This document shows, in pieces, positions 63,620 through 64,000 of a DNA stretch of 64,000 bases. Where the stretch lies: positions 620,001 to 684,000 of the forward strand of contig NZ_JAGPYQ010000001.1 in assembly GCF_018070025.1 (NCBI RefSeq), given 5' to 3'. Position numbers and translations under genes: made by a program. The notes under the pieces were generated by a model. That model did no database searches. It was given only the letters and a program-made list of their open reading frames with translations, and was not told the DNA's origin. Position 1 is the first letter of the stretch; each line of letters opens with the position of its first letter. Origin of the DNA: Streptomyces liliiviolaceus (GTDB lineage: Bacteria; Actinomycetota; Actinomycetes; Streptomycetales; Streptomycetaceae).

Positions 63620-64000
63620 GTGACAACGCCCGACGCAACAGCGAGGCGCACGCTGGTGGCCTGTGCCGCCCTGGCGGTCGGCGCCCTGACCCTCACCGCT
63701 TGCAGCGGCGACGCCAAGGCCGACGGCAAGTCCGGTGGGTCCGACGACGCGCGGATCGTGATCTCCGCCAAGAACGGCTCGGTCGGGGCGTCGATCAACT
63801 CGACCGGTGTGAAGGTCAGCGACGGGAAGCTGACCGAGGTGAAGATGACCGAGTCGGCGACCGGAGCCGACGTACCGGGGGCGGTCGCGGGAGACGGGAA
63901 GAGCTGGAAGCCCGGGAAGCGGCTGGAGAGGGGGACCGAGTATCGGATATCGGCCACCGCCAAGGGCGAGAGTGGGAAGACCGCGGCGGCAAAGTCCACC
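63620..64000 (+). CDS. Lipoprotein, N-terminal part of a probable L,D-transpeptidase (cut by window end)
   Basis: The first 127 residues are present. A signal peptide with lipobox L-T-A-C28 is followed by a Gly/Ser/Asp linker and an Ig-like domain (RIVISAKNGSVGASINSTGVKVSDGKLTEVKM...), as found in front of YkuD catalytic domains of actinobacterial L,D-transpeptidases. The YkuD part would lie beyond the window, so the enzyme name is inference. GTG 63620 has GGAG 7 nt upstream. Confidence 0.75.
   Translation, partial: MTTPDATARRTLVACAALAVGALTLTACSGDAKADGKSGGSDDARIVISAKNGSVGASINSTGVKVSDGKLTEVKMTESATGADVPGAVAGDGKSWKPGKRLERGTEYRISATAKGESGKTAAAKST

Overview
The window is a high-GC actinobacterial chromosome segment, almost certainly Streptomyces. 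Support comes from an SsgA-family sporulation protein, an AfsR/SARP regulator with NB-ARC and TPR parts, an Rpf muralytic protein, a Pmt O-mannosyltransferase, an exported tricorn-like family, frequent GTG starts with 4-bp start/stop overlaps, and the G-rich intergenic repeats common in this genus. The species cannot be named from the sequence. I count 53 protein genes (the last one cut by the window edge) and one tRNA; no rRNA, CRISPR array, insertion sequence or prophage was seen.

Layout. 1-4.5 kb: two paralogous membrane-anchored PQQ-type beta-propeller proteins. 4.5-15 kb: a core block on the minus strand (ABC-F ATPase, ispE, rsmA, rpfB-like, tatD, a zinc-ribbon protein, rsmI) with pmt divergent from rsmI. 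15-19 kb: an NTF2-like protein and two tandem penicillin-binding transpeptidases. 19-25 kb: an SsgA-like protein divergent from a nickel/cobalt ECF transporter (nikMN-Q-O), a serine hydrolase, a DMT permease and a YbaK-type deacylase. 25-32 kb: an MMPL exporter with its TetR regulator and a tricorn protease homologue. 32-37 kb: a small charged protein and a translationally coupled operon (Baeyer-Villiger-type monooxygenase, alpha/beta hydrolase, SDR) divergent from a MerR regulator. 37-44.6 kb: the accessory-looking part, holding a 28-residue hydrophobic peptide gene, a SARP-NB-ARC-TPR regulator, a TagF-like protein, an unknown protein and a second NB-ARC-TPR protein. 44.7-52.8 kb: xth, a GNAT, tRNA-Ala(CGC), glpR, a second GNAT, mogA/moaB, moaC, glp (moeA-like), galU and 5-formyl-THF cyclo-ligase. 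52.8-64 kb: an anchored penicillin acylase, a cation/proton antiporter, an MFS permease, an FmdB zinc ribbon, MTA phosphorylase, a SAF/CpaB-like protein, mscL, a small conserved protein, a P1 peptidase and the start of an L,D-transpeptidase-type lipoprotein.

The best leads are regulatory or concern small genes. They are a peptide gene converging on a SARP-TPR regulator, with SARP-type 11-bp direct repeats in front of the divergent TagF-like gene; a CIRCE element in front of fmdB; a Nur-like box in front of the nickel transporter; paired TetR operators; a MerR-style dyad controlling a coherent alcohol-ketone-ester-acid pathway; a perfect 20-bp palindrome between promoter and start of a PBP gene; and a 126-bp nearly perfect inverted repeat after the MTA phosphorylase gene. 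Functional claims rest on motifs read by eye; no database search was run.
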